From assembly GCA_949288065.1 (NCBI GenBank), contig CASEIL010000004.1, positions 26,246-90,245 on the forward strand: DNA of 64,000 bases. The letters run 5' to 3'. The position numbers and the translations under genes were made by a program. Shown here one piece after another: positions 8,399 to 18,856 of the stretch (its first letter is position 1; each line of letters opens with the position of its first letter). This DNA comes from an uncultured Phascolarctobacterium sp. Lineage in GTDB: Bacteria; Bacillota; Negativicutes; Acidaminococcales; Acidaminococcaceae. The notes under the pieces were generated by a model. It saw only the letters and a list, made by a program, of their open reading frames with translations. It did not search any database and had not been told where the DNA came from.

Positions 8399-9045
8399 TG
8401 TTTACCTTAGGACGCGGCACCGTTTATTACGAAGACGAATACCTGCTCGTCATCAACAAACCGGCGGGCATGCTGGTGCACCCCACCGTTAAGGAAGACG
8501 GCAGCACCCTTTACAACTATGTTAAAAATTATTACGAGGCGAATAGCATCGCAAGCGGCCTGCACCCAGTTTCAAGGCTCGACCGCAACACATCAGGCCT
8601 CGTTATTTTTGCCAAGCAGCCGCGCGTACAATTCCTGCTTTCGCAACAGGAGGTTACTAAAAAATACCTCGGCGTCACGGCAACGCTGCCTCCCGCCCCG
8701 GCGGGATGTATTGAAGCGCCTATTGCCCGCAAGGAAGGCAGCATTATTGAGCGCTGCGTGAGCGATAGCAGCAAATACGCCCGCACTGATTACAAGGTGC
8801 TGGCTACGAACAAAAACAAAGCGCTGCTGGAGCTGACGCTTTACACGGGGCGCACGCACCAGATACGCGTGCATTTAGCGCACATCGGCTGCCCGCTGTA
8901 TAACGATAACCTTTACGGCACACCCGGCCCGCAAAGCCGCCATGCCCTGCACGCCTGCTATTTAAAATTTAAGCACCCCGCCAAAGACATGGTTTTAGAA
9001 ATTTCGTGCGCACTTCCAGAAGATTTACGGAAAATTATATACTAA
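8398..9045 (+). CDS. RluA-family pseudouridine synthase, short form without S4 domain
   Basis: Isomerises uridine to pseudouridine in rRNA or tRNA. The catalytic motif HPVSRLDRNTSGLVIFAK lies near residues 57-74, with the active-site Asp in RLD. The opening YYEDEYLLVINKPAGMLVHP and the later TGRTHQIRVHLAHIGCPLYND are the other RluA signatures. At 215 residues it is shorter than RluC/RluD because it lacks the N-terminal S4 RNA-binding domain, so the target cannot be assigned. It is coupled to the UPF0291 gene by a TGATG overlap. Confidence 0.9.
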   Translation: MFTLGRGTVYYEDEYLLVINKPAGMLVHPTVKEDGSTLYNYVKNYYEANSIASGLHPVSRLDRNTSGLVIFAKQPRVQFLLSQQEVTKKYLGVTATLPPAPAGCIEAPIARKEGSIIERCVSDSSKYARTDYKVLATNKNKALLELTLYTGRTHQIRVHLAHIGCPLYNDNLYGTPGPQSRHALHACYLKFKHPAKDMVLEISCALPEDLRKIIY

Positions 9046-9059
9046 TTCTCAATATAGTA

Positions 9060-9068
9060 TGCTATAAT
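9060..9068 (+). promoter_or_regulatory. Extended -10 promoter before fba
   Basis: TG-C-TATAAT with no convincing -35, placed 35 bp before the aldolase ATG, which is preceded by AAAGGAG. Confidence 0.5.
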
Positions 9069-9100
9069 TAACTTATAAAAATTTCGCAAAGGAGTTGTAG

Positions 9101-10033
<933 letters not shown>

Positions 10034-10102
10034 TTGGTTATTTAACCACTAACCCATTATAGCTTCAAGCCTTACGGCTGATAAATTAAATACTTAAAAT
10101 AA

Positions 10103-10146
10103 AAAGCACTTACGCAGCGGCTAAATGCCAAAGTTGTAAGTGCTTT
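10103..10146. terminator. Bidirectional terminator between fba and the island operon
   Basis: Perfect 11-bp arms AAAGCACTTAC / GTAAGTGCTTT. A T-rich tract follows on both strands, so it can end fba from the left and the long minus-strand island operon from the right. Confidence 0.85.
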
Positions 10147-10194
10147 ATTATTATTATCATACAAAAAGTAGCTTTTATATTAAATAAAACGATT

Positions 10195-10566
10195 TTATTG
10201 AAGATATTTTTCTTTCCATTCCTTCTTTATAAAATAAATACGGGTCTTTTTAACTAAATATTCAGTATCCATTCTAATACCGTCATCATCTATAATAAAA
10301 GTAAACAGATTTATTTTTTCACTTTTATACTGCTTATCATTTTTTATAACCTCTGCCATTCTTTCAAATGTAATATCTAACAGTGCCGCATCCAAATTAT
10401 TTTCTTCTGCTAATTCATAGCATTGTTTATAACCTTTTTTAGGGAAAAAACTGTAAAAAAATATTTCATAACAAGTATCACTAATACTTGCGTACACTAC
10501 TGTCTTTTCAGCACCTTGAGGCAATACTTTTTTTATATTATCATATGCTAATGTTTCCAACTTCAT
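10195..10566 (-). CDS. YezG-like (DUF600) immunity protein
   Basis: Likely neutralises the nuclease toxin encoded just upstream. The 123-residue product has the layout of the DUF600/YezG family: a short N-terminal helix, VVYASISDTCYEIFFY strands, a helical middle, then FTFIIDDDGIRMDTEYL and a C-terminal WKEKYL. In Bacillus subtilis YezG pairs with the YeeF nuclease, whose domain matches the neighbour. I chose the ATG at 10566, one base after the toxin stop, with AAGGTG upstream; a longer frame to 10629 lies inside the toxin gene. It is the last gene of the island operon. Confidence 0.72.
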   Translation of the reverse strand: MKLETLAYDNIKKVLPQGAEKTVVYASISDTCYEIFFYSFFPKKGYKQCYELAEENNLDAALLDITFERMAEVIKNDKQYKSEKINLFTFIIDDDGIRMDTEYLVKKTRIYFIKKEWKEKYLQ

Positions 10567-10567
10567 C

Positions 10568-11593
10568 TCAATCACCTTCTTTGTTTGCTTCATATACCTT
10601 ATATGATTTTGTTCCTGTTGTTTCATCAAGAACTCCTACTATAACCTTATTCGGATTTCCATTTTCATCATATTCGGTTTTTACAGATGTAATAGTTACC
10701 TCGCCGTTATCATTTTTCATATCATTCAGCTCTTCATTTAAGCTGTCAAAATCATCTTTTGATATTTTCCCATCCAAAACATCTAAAAGATCCGTTGAAT
10801 TTTCTTCATTATCAAAAATTACTTCTGTTTTTTTACCGTCAATTATATACAGCGCCTTTATTTTAGTAGGACGGGCAGAGTCATCATATTCAAGTTCAAT
10901 ATGAATATCCACGTCCTTACCTTCTTCCAAAGCTTTTTTTATTTCCAACTCCATTTTTTTATAATCGCCTTTATTAATGGTTTCTCTCATTGGAACAAGG
11001 TTTTCTTCACCTTCTGCACCGCCTAAAATTCTGGCAATAATATGTCCTCCCTGATCTCCTTCTTTTCTATCCTCCCCACCAGATTTACCTTGTTCAACAG
11101 TATTGCGCTTTCCATCTTCACAAAGTTCAGGTTTGGAATCACACGAAATTTTATTACCATTCTCATCAGTCCGATACGTATTTCCGTTTACAGTATATTC
11201 CGTATCCGGTAAAAGGATTCCGTTCTTTTTGTAAGTCTTACCATTATCATCCGTTTCGTAAACATCTTCTCCAATTTTATACTCGGAATTAGACTCATGC
11301 GGTAAATCAACTTCCGTAATTACATCAGGCTCATTTTCAGCTTCAACATTATTTGCAGCTTCATCAGCTAAAAACTCCACTTTTGTATTAAACATCTTTT
11401 CAAATTTGTCCTTTATCATAGCAGGTCCAAAAGCAGATACAGCCTTTTCATCAAATGATACTTCATTTTTTAATTTATCATCACCCAAAATTTTATCAAA
11501 CTTATTTTGAATATCTTTGCTAATTTCAGAGTTTTTGTCTTCAGTTATACCTTGAATATCACTATTTTCTCTGAAAGCACCAAAATTCTCCAT
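10568..11593 (-). CDS. Putative polymorphic toxin with C-terminal DNA/RNA non-specific endonuclease domain
   Basis: A 341-residue protein whose GGHIIARILGG near residues 182-192, followed by ENLVPM and the NKGDYKKMELE helix, matches the Endonuclea_NS_2 (YeeF/YobL-type) nuclease fold; His-184 would be the general base and Asn-198 part of the metal site. The N-terminal third is not a recognised domain, but residues about 24-37 (SKDIQNKFDKIL) resemble the same region of the metallopeptidase-like protein at 11904. No signal peptide is visible. The paired YezG-like gene one base downstream supports a toxin/immunity role; the route of delivery, if any, is unknown. Confidence 0.75.
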   Translation of the reverse strand: MENFGAFRENSDIQGITEDKNSEISKDIQNKFDKILGDDKLKNEVSFDEKAVSAFGPAMIKDKFEKMFNTKVEFLADEAANNVEAENEPDVITEVDLPHESNSEYKIGEDVYETDDNGKTYKKNGILLPDTEYTVNGNTYRTDENGNKISCDSKPELCEDGKRNTVEQGKSGGEDRKEGDQGGHIIARILGGAEGEENLVPMRETINKGDYKKMELEIKKALEEGKDVDIHIELEYDDSARPTKIKALYIIDGKKTEVIFDNEENSTDLLDVLDGKISKDDFDSLNEELNDMKNDNGEVTITSVKTEYDENGNPNKVIVGVLDETTGTKSYKVYEANKEGD

Positions 11594-11624
11594 AATATTT
11601 CTCCTGTTTTATACCATTTACATT

Positions 11625-11903
11625 TTATTTTATACCGCTATTGTACAGATTCGAAAATTTAGTATAATCTTTTTTTAAATTATCAATAGAAAGAATTGAC
11701 GCAATAATATTGAACCCATACTCATCATGTAATTTTTTTACCGAAAAATCTCCACATGAATATTCCAAAACATCGTGTCCTTCAAAATATTTTTGAAGGA
11801 CACTTTTACTTTCATCGTCCATCCCATAAATATCTTCCACCGTCAAATCAGCTTCATATTCCTTATAGCCAAATTTTTCCATCAAAATCTTTTTATAATC
11901 CAT
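11625..11903 (-). CDS. Small hypothetical protein, candidate immunity protein of the HExxH protein
   Basis: I do not recognise the family. The product is 92 residues, acidic and soluble, with no signal peptide or membrane segment. Its ATG directly follows the stop of the HExxH gene, with the ribosome site AAGGAGT inside that gene's last codons, so the two are tightly coupled. In the same operon a nuclease toxin is followed by its probable immunity gene, so by position this protein is the likely partner of the metallopeptidase-like protein. That is inference from layout only. Confidence 0.55.
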   Translation of the reverse strand: MDYKKILMEKFGYKEYEADLTVEDIYGMDDESKSVLQKYFEGHDVLEYSCGDFSVKKLHDEYGFNIIASILSIDNLKKDYTKFSNLYNSGIK

Positions 11904-12593
11904 TTATGACTCCTTATGATTCAATACATACTCAGCAAACATATTCGCGTCTAATTCTACCGGCTGTATATAATATCTTATATAGCCAAATTTTTCAGGG
12001 TCTAAATAATGTTTAAAATTATTTTTCCAGCGTTTAACTGTTTCAACGTCAACATCATATTGTTCCGGGTTGTTAACAACAGCTTTTTGAAACGTATGTC
12101 TTGCTTCATGCAATAACGTATTCAAAGCTTCATCCTTTAATTCAGGCTGCTCTAAATAGTCATTATGCAAATATAAATATCCATTGCCGACTTCCATTCC
12201 CCTTAAATTCGGAGGAATTTTAAAAAACTGTACGCCTTTAATATTAATTTTGCAATCTTTCCCTATTCTTTTAGCTAATAAATCTAAAACTTCTGCCCTT
12301 TCTTCCGGAGAATAAGTCTCCCAATTTTTATCTTCAAATTTCTCCGACATATCATTTATTGCAGAAATACAGTTGCGTTCCATTGCGCCGCATTCATTTA
12401 CATCAATATTTCTTTTTATATCATTAGTAACATCATTAAATAAAGAAGAAATTATTGATTCCGAAGATTTTTGGGCTGTAGAATCCATTAATTTATCAAA
12501 CTTATCCAAAACATCTTTGCTAAATTTAATGTCTGTGTTTCTATTTAGTTCTCGAACATCAGCAACTTTATTAACTTCTTCTAATTTATTCAC
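11904..12593 (-). CDS. Putative zinc-metallopeptidase-type effector (HExxH)
   Basis: A 229-residue protein with LLHEARHTFQ at residues 161-170, an HExxH zinc motif in a helix, and a downstream QPVELDANMFAEY segment (near 210-222) that could supply the third, acidic ligand. It starts with GTG at 12593 behind TAGGAG. Residues 24-36 (FSKDVLDKFDKLM) resemble the same position in the nuclease toxin. No secretion signal is visible. Likely a peptidase toxin or effector; a house-keeping peptidase is less likely given the adjoining small gene and the toxin pair. Confidence 0.6.
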   Translation of the reverse strand: MNKLEEVNKVADVRELNRNTDIKFSKDVLDKFDKLMDSTAQKSSESIISSLFNDVTNDIKRNIDVNECGAMERNCISAINDMSEKFEDKNWETYSPEERAEVLDLLAKRIGKDCKINIKGVQFFKIPPNLRGMEVGNGYLYLHNDYLEQPELKDEALNTLLHEARHTFQKAVVNNPEQYDVDVETVKRWKNNFKHYLDPEKFGYIRYYIQPVELDANMFAEYVLNHKES

Positions 12594-12603
12594 TACAAAA
12601 CTC

Positions 12604-15600
12604 CTACAAAAATAACATTAATTTTTCAAATAAGCGGCTTGATTCACTGTTTGCATCACGTTCTGCTTTTTCTTTTGCCAGAACAGCAATAATTTTTTCG
12701 CAATCCAAAGTATCAAAAACACTCAAATCAGGGTCAAGGATTTCGCACATCTTTGCATACCAGCTGCCAATATCATCTTCATGAATCCTTGCCATTTCAA
12801 AAGCTGTTTCTGTATTAAAAATTGAATATAAAATCAAACCTCTTAACCGCTGTACTTCTTCTTTTTCCTTAGCCTGAACATATTTATTAAAAGCTACTTT
12901 TGCTTCCGCAGGAATACACAAATTGAAACAAGTATCTTTTAAATCCGTAATATACTTTTTATCTAATTCATTTCTTGCTTCAGGAGGTGCAATGAGAAAT
13001 TTAATTAAATTATTTTTATGGACTGATGCTACTTTTTCCGAATCACTGATTTCAAACTTTTTACTTTCTTTAAAATTGGTATCAACTCTGCATAATACAG
13101 GTTCCAGCCAGTTATTCTGATATACAGCAGCAACAAAAGTTTTAAGCCTTGAAAGTTCAATAATTTGTTCATCATTTAACCCGGCTGCTTTACCAACCAA
13201 TTCACGGTCTGTAAAATCAGGTAAACGAAGAATAATTTTAGTATTAGTATTACGTATTACAGACATATCCATTAAACCAGGAGCCTGATCCGCAATAATA
13301 AATCCTTCACCATAAGTCCTCATTTCAGCAATAGAATTGGCCAGCATTTCAACAGATTTACCCAATACATTTGCAGTTTCACTGCTTTGCTCTGTTGAAG
13401 TCCTCTTTAAAATATTATGCGCTTCTTCCAGCACAGTAACATGCTGCAGAGGATGATTACCTGCACCAGCCGAAGACATGCGGTATTCCTGCAGTTTCAT
13501 AACTAACAGACCCATAATAAAGGATTTTGTTTCACTTGAACCGATTCTGCTTAAATCAACAATAACATTCTCATCAAATAAATTTCCGGCAGCTATTTCA
13601 TCGCTGGTGAAAATCTGTCTATACAATCCGTTAGTTAATGATTTTAAACGGGTTGATAACGCTCCCTTATAATCACCTTTGCTATCAGATGAATATTGCG
13701 ATTCGTTCATAACAGTATTTATTTGATTAAGAACATCTAAAAAATTAGGATAAAGCGGATTTCCGTTTGAATCATGATATTTACATTCAGAAATATCTAA
13801 ATTCCAACCTGCCGTCATATATGCACGTTCAATGGAATCCTTCAATACAGCAGGCATCGCAGCATACATAGGCCAGCATACGCTGAAAATTTCTATCAAA
13901 CGGTCAATATGCTCTAAAACATGGATATCTTTCGGAAAACTAAACGGATTGATTCTGATAAGCGGGGTCTTTTTAGCATTTGTACCGTAAACTTTTACGT
14001 TATTATAGTATCCGAACCTATCTTTATATTCTCCTTTTGCCGGTTCAATAACCAAAAATTTAATCTTTTTTTTCAGACTGTTTTTTACATTTTTATTAAT
14101 AAGTTTATCAAGAATAGAATAAATTACTGTAGATTTACCGGAACCTGTAGAACCAGTAATAAAAGTATGCATGCTCAAACTTTCAACATCAATTTCAACT
14201 TTTTGCGGATGCGCTGCACTACCTTCACTATTCCCCATATGGAACAAACTTCCCAAGGACAGCTTTTGATTACTATTCTCGGCAATGTTCCTTCCAAAAG
14301 GAGCCATAGGAATAACAGTAACGCCCGCAATTGATTTTTTAGGCAAACCGATTTGAACAGCTATCTCATTGCCGCTAACGATAGAAGCCGGTGTAACAAT
14401 AATATCCTTATCTGCATAAAATTTGGGATGGACAAAAGAACTAAGATATTGACCGATTATTTTAGTATCTTCAGCTTTATACCAGGTGTTTATATGAGAC
14501 GCCTGTACACTTGACCCTTGACCTCTCATCAAAGCATTATACGTACTTGCGGCTGCCAAAGCTTTTTCTCTGCTGTTAGTAATAACATACGCTGCACAAT
14601 TAAACGCACCAAAACTTTCACATTCATCAAGGCGTTTTAAATGCAAATCAATTTTTTCCAACAAAGACTTTACACTTCTGTTTTCGTAGTTTAACTGCAA
14701 GCTTTTTCCCGTATTTTTTCCACTTTGAACACTTTCGCCGACCTGTTTATTCCTTTGGCTGATTTCACTCCTTGTATTAGTTATACTGTTGGAATCAGAA
14801 ACGCTTCTGTTCATACCTCCGGCAACACCAACACTTGCTGTAATGCCAAGGCTAACGCCGATACTGGCATTAACTCCAAAATACGTTCCATTGGTTTTTG
14901 TTCTGCCCTGAGTCATCGAAATACCCGTGGAAATACCTTCAGATACCCCTTCAGTACGGGTTTTAGCTAATGAAACAGAACTGCTTTCATTGATAGTTAT
15001 GCTGCTTTTAAGGAATGTTGAAAGCTGCGTATAAATAATTTCATAACCCTTTTTAATAGTTTGTATCTCGCTTGTACTAACAGGGTCGGCAAACATAATA
15101 ATCGTATAATCCTGACCCTTTAAAGAATCGGTAAGATTTTCGATACCCTGCACGTAATTTTTTATACTTTTCTCTTTATTATCACGTAATGATACAATGC
15201 CTGAAACAGCAGAATAACAATTTGCCTTATTCTCAAAAACATCTTTTTTGAATTTTTGTATACCTTCTTCAGAAACTTCCGTAAAATCAGAACCAATCAA
15301 ATTTCCTGCCAGCGCGCCTTTAAACGCAGCTGCATCAGCATTACGGCGTTTTATATCAACTTCTTTTTCAGTACGGTACTTTTTGGATATAATACCAAAA
15401 TAATAATCAATACTGTAGCCATCGCTTTTTATAATAGTTGCCAACGTACAATTTATTGAAGAAGCCACATTTACAATAGTTGTCAGCTTATCCAAAAAAT
15501 TTTCTTCTTTATTTATTATAAGTCTGGACAGTTTAAAAAACTTACCGCAGGAAGCAATATCAATATCCGTATCTTCTGTTGCCGGAGCAATTAAGGTATA

Positions 15601-15711
15601 CGACTCCAGCTTATCAAGATAACTTTTAGTAATAATAGCTTCGGCATTATTTAAAGCCCCTGCCATTGTATTCAGCATCTGTTCCTGAGTTCTGTCGAGC
15701 ATGTTTGCCAT
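12604..15711 (-). CDS. HerA/VirB4-like P-loop ATPase with Ser/Gly-rich insert
   Basis: A 1035-residue protein. The ATPase core in the C-terminal half has Walker A GSTGSGKST (residues 520-528), Walker B VTVLEEAH (about 758-765) and a downstream RTYGEGFIIADQAP segment, the pattern of HerA/FtsK/VirB4 motor ATPases (DUF87 type). Residues about 243-335 are a low-complexity Ser/Gly/Thr-rich stretch unlike ordinary HerA or VirB4. The N-terminal 240 residues are not recognised. The motor class moves DNA or protein through hexameric rings. It lies directly before the two toxin pairs and after the dynamin and helical-domain genes, so it may be the engine of the system. No transmembrane helix is obvious. 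Confidence 0.75.
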   Translation of the reverse strand: MANMLDRTQEQMLNTMAGALNNAEAIITKSYLDKLESYTLIAPATEDTDIDIASCGKFFKLSRLIINKEENFLDKLTTIVNVASSINCTLATIIKSDGYSIDYYFGIISKKYRTEKEVDIKRRNADAAAFKGALAGNLIGSDFTEVSEEGIQKFKKDVFENKANCYSAVSGIVSLRDNKEKSIKNYVQGIENLTDSLKGQDYTIIMFADPVSTSEIQTIKKGYEIIYTQLSTFLKSSITINESSSVSLAKTRTEGVSEGISTGISMTQGRTKTNGTYFGVNASIGVSLGITASVGVAGGMNRSVSDSNSITNTRSEISQRNKQVGESVQSGKNTGKSLQLNYENRSVKSLLEKIDLHLKRLDECESFGAFNCAAYVITNSREKALAAASTYNALMRGQGSSVQASHINTWYKAEDTKIIGQYLSSFVHPKFYADKDIIVTPASIVSGNEIAVQIGLPKKSIAGVTVIPMAPFGRNIAENSNQKLSLGSLFHMGNSEGSAAHPQKVEIDVESLSMHTFITGSTGSGKSTVIYSILDKLINKNVKNSLKKKIKFLVIEPAKGEYKDRFGYYNNVKVYGTNAKKTPLIRINPFSFPKDIHVLEHIDRLIEIFSVCWPMYAAMPAVLKDSIERAYMTAGWNLDISECKYHDSNGNPLYPNFLDVLNQINTVMNESQYSSDSKGDYKGALSTRLKSLTNGLYRQIFTSDEIAAGNLFDENVIVDLSRIGSSETKSFIMGLLVMKLQEYRMSSAGAGNHPLQHVTVLEEAHNILKRTSTEQSSETANVLGKSVEMLANSIAEMRTYGEGFIIADQAPGLMDMSVIRNTNTKIILRLPDFTDRELVGKAAGLNDEQIIELSRLKTFVAAVYQNNWLEPVLCRVDTNFKESKKFEISDSEKVASVHKNNLIKFLIAPPEARNELDKKYITDLKDTCFNLCIPAEAKVAFNKYVQAKEKEEVQRLRGLILYSIFNTETAFEMARIHEDDIGSWYAKMCEILDPDLSVFDTLDCEKIIAVLAKEKAERDANSESSRLFEKLMLFL

Positions 15712-15722
15712 ATTACCACATC

Positions 15723-17858
15723 CTATAATTTAGCAATTTCCTTATCAAGCATATCCAAATAAATTTTATATTCGCTGATTTCTTTTTCTTTGTGCTCGTA
15801 TTGAGCTAACAATGTTTCAAACTCATTTTTAATATTTTTCAACAAGCTTTCCTCAACATTTTTGGCAGTTGTATTCATATCGTTTTTAAAATCCGACACA
15901 GTTAAAGAAAGTTTTTTGCTTAACTCATCATAAACTCTTGAAATCGCATTCGACAAAGCTGTAGAAAGCTCGTTGCGCTGCCCGGCAGATGTTAATTCAC
16001 CGGAAAATTTGGCCGTAATGCTGTTCATAGAATCAGAAATATCAATATTAAACATAGGAAATTCAATTTTATTGACTGTTTCTTCGACCAGAATGCGGAA
16101 TAACGACGAATCATATTTTTCGCTGCCCATATCAAAATTTTGAATAACAACATTGAGCAGTTTACGTTTAAGCTCTTTTAATTCCAGCGCATCCGAAAAG
16201 ACCTTTTCTACATTGTTAACTGCTTCTAACGAAAACTTGCGCAAATTTTCTACAGCGTCAGATGCCAGATAGTATGAATAATGTTCTTCATAAGTATAAT
16301 AATGAGTTTTCTTCCACCATAAATGCCCTGTTGTATATGAACCATGTCTGGTAATACTACCAGTTCTTTCCTTAATATCCAGATAATCCTTGCCGGCTTC
16401 ACGTATTTCACGCACGCCTTCAGCTCTTTCGGTTTCGAGTTTAGCGTTTAATTCGCCAAATACAACCGCAATATCTGCCCTGATATTGTTAATCTGCCCT
16501 TCAATAAAATTCTTCTGCTCAAGCAAGGTTTCCCTGTCATTTTGCTCTAAAACAGCAACTCGTTTGCTTGTTTTTTCTTTAAATTCCTGTAAAAATGCGA
16601 GCAGCTCAGTTTTTGCCGTAGGCACAAAGCTTTTAGCTTTTTGCTCTAAAATTGCCTCTTTTTCTGCAATTACATCTGCAAAAATAGCATTTATTTCATC
16701 AAAATTACCCAAAAGCTTTAAATCACTTTGCATATCTTTTGAAAAATTCTTTAAAGCCGCATAAACATTACGTTCTTCGGCGCTGTATTCAGTTTCAGGT
16801 TTTCCGGTCATATTGCACGCAAGTGCAGATACAAGAACAGGTTCTGAACACTGCCTGATTACCTCAATCAATTCAGATGAACTGTACCTTGATGATAAAT
16901 CGCTTACAAACTCCTCAACCTTCATTCTCGCACGTCTTTTTAGTTTTTTCTTAATAATTTTGCATGCTGCGGGAATATTATCAGCGGTATTTTCATCGCA
17001 GCCAAAAACGTCATCCTCGTCCTGTACTCTCAAAATATCCCTGATGCCGCTGTCATATTTACTTGCCACCAGAACAAGTTTTTTTACGCCCTTTTGCGGA
17101 AGCTGGCTTGAAAGCAGCACCCAATCGCTCTTATCCAGAAAACTGCCAGACTGGCTGAGAAAAAATACAACATCGCAAACTTCCATAAATTCTTTAGTGC
17201 GGATAGTTCTGGAAGCAATAGGATCATTCAAACCCGGGGTATCTACAATAGAAAGGCCTTTAAATTCTTCTTTATTTAAGTATAAAGTAACCGCTTTAAC
17301 AATCGGCGTAAACTTACCATCCTCACCAACATAATTATTTAAGTTGGCAATTAAATTATCGTAAGTATCAAATTCAATTTCGTCATGCCCTTTTTTAAGG
17401 TATGCATCAGGCTCAACACCATTGCGTTCAACCATGCCGACAATTTCGCGGGCAGCCGTATAAACATCGTCATCCAAATCAACAGCAGCATTTTCTTTTA
17501 AAATTTCCCATTCATCAACAGAATAATATTCTATGCTGATAATATTACGGTCAGAATATTCCATTTTTGTTAATGTAGCCGTTTTAGGAGTAGATGCCTT
17601 GGGCAAAATATCCTTGCCGTTAAACAGTAAGGTATTTAAAAATGATGATTTGCCTGCCTTAACCTGACCTATAACACCAATATTTAACTTTCTTTCTGTA
17701 CGGTAAAAATCTTCTGTTTTATACTTAAAATTAGCAACCAGCTTTTCTAACGTACTGATATCATCTTTCGCCGCTTTGGCGGATAACCTTTCTATAATAC
17801 CATTTGTATTTTCAACAAAAACATCAAACTGTTTATTATCCGGTAAATATACTGCCAT
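15723..17858 (-). CDS. Dynamin-like GTPase 1
   Basis: A 711-residue large GTPase. G1 is GQVKAGKSS (residues 64-72), the G2 region has STPKTAT (near 89-95), G3 is DTPG (206-209) and G4 is probably SKYD. A long helical region follows with coiled-coil-like Glu/Lys/Leu runs near both ends, as in bacterial dynamins. An aromatic-rich patch (HLWWKKTHYYTYEEHYSYY) sits in the middle of the helical part and could contact membrane. I chose the ATG at 17858, which overlaps the previous stop (TAATG) and has AAGGGG upstream. Bacterial dynamins remodel or tether membranes; the exact role here is unknown. Confidence 0.82.
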   Translation of the reverse strand: MAVYLPDNKQFDVFVENTNGIIERLSAKAAKDDISTLEKLVANFKYKTEDFYRTERKLNIGVIGQVKAGKSSFLNTLLFNGKDILPKASTPKTATLTKMEYSDRNIISIEYYSVDEWEILKENAAVDLDDDVYTAAREIVGMVERNGVEPDAYLKKGHDEIEFDTYDNLIANLNNYVGEDGKFTPIVKAVTLYLNKEEFKGLSIVDTPGLNDPIASRTIRTKEFMEVCDVVFFLSQSGSFLDKSDWVLLSSQLPQKGVKKLVLVASKYDSGIRDILRVQDEDDVFGCDENTADNIPAACKIIKKKLKRRARMKVEEFVSDLSSRYSSSELIEVIRQCSEPVLVSALACNMTGKPETEYSAEERNVYAALKNFSKDMQSDLKLLGNFDEINAIFADVIAEKEAILEQKAKSFVPTAKTELLAFLQEFKEKTSKRVAVLEQNDRETLLEQKNFIEGQINNIRADIAVVFGELNAKLETERAEGVREIREAGKDYLDIKERTGSITRHGSYTTGHLWWKKTHYYTYEEHYSYYLASDAVENLRKFSLEAVNNVEKVFSDALELKELKRKLLNVVIQNFDMGSEKYDSSLFRILVEETVNKIEFPMFNIDISDSMNSITAKFSGELTSAGQRNELSTALSNAISRVYDELSKKLSLTVSDFKNDMNTTAKNVEESLLKNIKNEFETLLAQYEHKEKEISEYKIYLDMLDKEIAKL

Positions 17859-18856
17859 TACATACCACCCCTTAATCTGTTTGTATGCCATTTGTATAAA
17901 GAATCATAATCATCAAAATACGATACTACATACACTGTCCAATTTGTTACAGGTTCACTGAAACTTGAAACAGATATCTTATCTTCAATATAAAACACAA
18001 TCCCATCACAAGGTGCTTTAATTATTTTTGTTGATTCTTCAAGGTGGATTTTCCATGGTAAAAGTCCTACAATTTCATCAAATTCTTTTTCTTTATAAAC
18101 AATAATCTGGCTATCTTTTTTTAAAAAAGCACCTGCTTCAATTCTATTTTCTATAAAACAATCAAAGCGAATATTTCTTTTATCTTTAAATTTATCTTTA
18201 AAACTTCCACATTTAATACGTTTTGCTTCAATCCATGAATCAGGAATATAACTTCTAAGCTGCGCAGCCCAGCGGTTATTGCTAGGCGCAGGCATTTGGT
18301 TCAAAATATCAAAATCATTTTTCAATACGGCTTTAGCAACAAAGCCCGCTGCACGTACATCTTCTTTATTGCATCCCAGTGCCTGTGCCATATCAGCAAT
18401 TACAGCAAATGAATCCTCCGATGCCTGTTCGTTGATATTTACAAGGATTAAGGCGTCTGTTAAAAATGCATATTTTATGTCTTTTAATTCAACGCAGGCA
18501 TTTTCAAAATCATTTTTATCAAAATCCATACCCATAAGGATAATATCATCAGCAGAAGCATTTAACCCCATGCCGTACGCAATTCTTGTTAAATAAAGCA
18601 GCTTGTCGTAAATTTTATCTTCATCAGCAACAATGATATGCGCCAGGCATGATACATACGCTTTTGCCACAACTTCGGATATATTAAAAGAGCGCTTATT
18701 TTCAACAGGATATTTTTGTGCCAGTTTAGTAATTTTATTATAAATAAGTTTCTTTTCGCTTTCCGGCTTTGGTTTCATCTTTTCGATTTCCGTTTGCAGT
18801 TCAGCCATTTGTTCTTCAACGGAACGGAGCTGCATTTGTAATTCAGTTAAATTCAT
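17858..18856 (-). CDS. Helical (possibly TerB-like) domain protein with lipoyl/biotinyl-like C-terminus, copy 1
   Basis: I do not recognise a named family. A coiled coil (first 30 residues) is followed by a roughly 150-residue all-helical domain containing DALILVNIN and DMAQALGCNKEDVRAAGFVAKAV, shared with three other proteins of this operon. The C-terminal 100 residues look like a small beta barrel; IIKAPCDGIVFYI resembles the barrel-sandwich hybrid turn of lipoyl/HlyD domains. The ATG at 18856 overlaps the previous stop (ATGA). The helical repeat is reminiscent of TerB, but that is a guess from pattern. Confidence 0.6.
   Translation of the reverse strand: MNLTELQMQLRSVEEQMAELQTEIEKMKPKPESEKKLIYNKITKLAQKYPVENKRSFNISEVVAKAYVSCLAHIIVADEDKIYDKLLYLTRIAYGMGLNASADDIILMGMDFDKNDFENACVELKDIKYAFLTDALILVNINEQASEDSFAVIADMAQALGCNKEDVRAAGFVAKAVLKNDFDILNQMPAPSNNRWAAQLRSYIPDSWIEAKRIKCGSFKDKFKDKRNIRFDCFIENRIEAGAFLKKDSQIIVYKEKEFDEIVGLLPWKIHLEESTKIIKAPCDGIVFYIEDKISVSSFSEPVTNWTVYVVSYFDDYDSLYKWHTNRLRGGM

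Noticed and set aside
12604..15711. Calling the large ATPase a conjugation VirB4
   Set aside because: No other conjugation gene (relaxase, coupling protein, VirB6/8/9/10) is nearby, so only the motor class is named.
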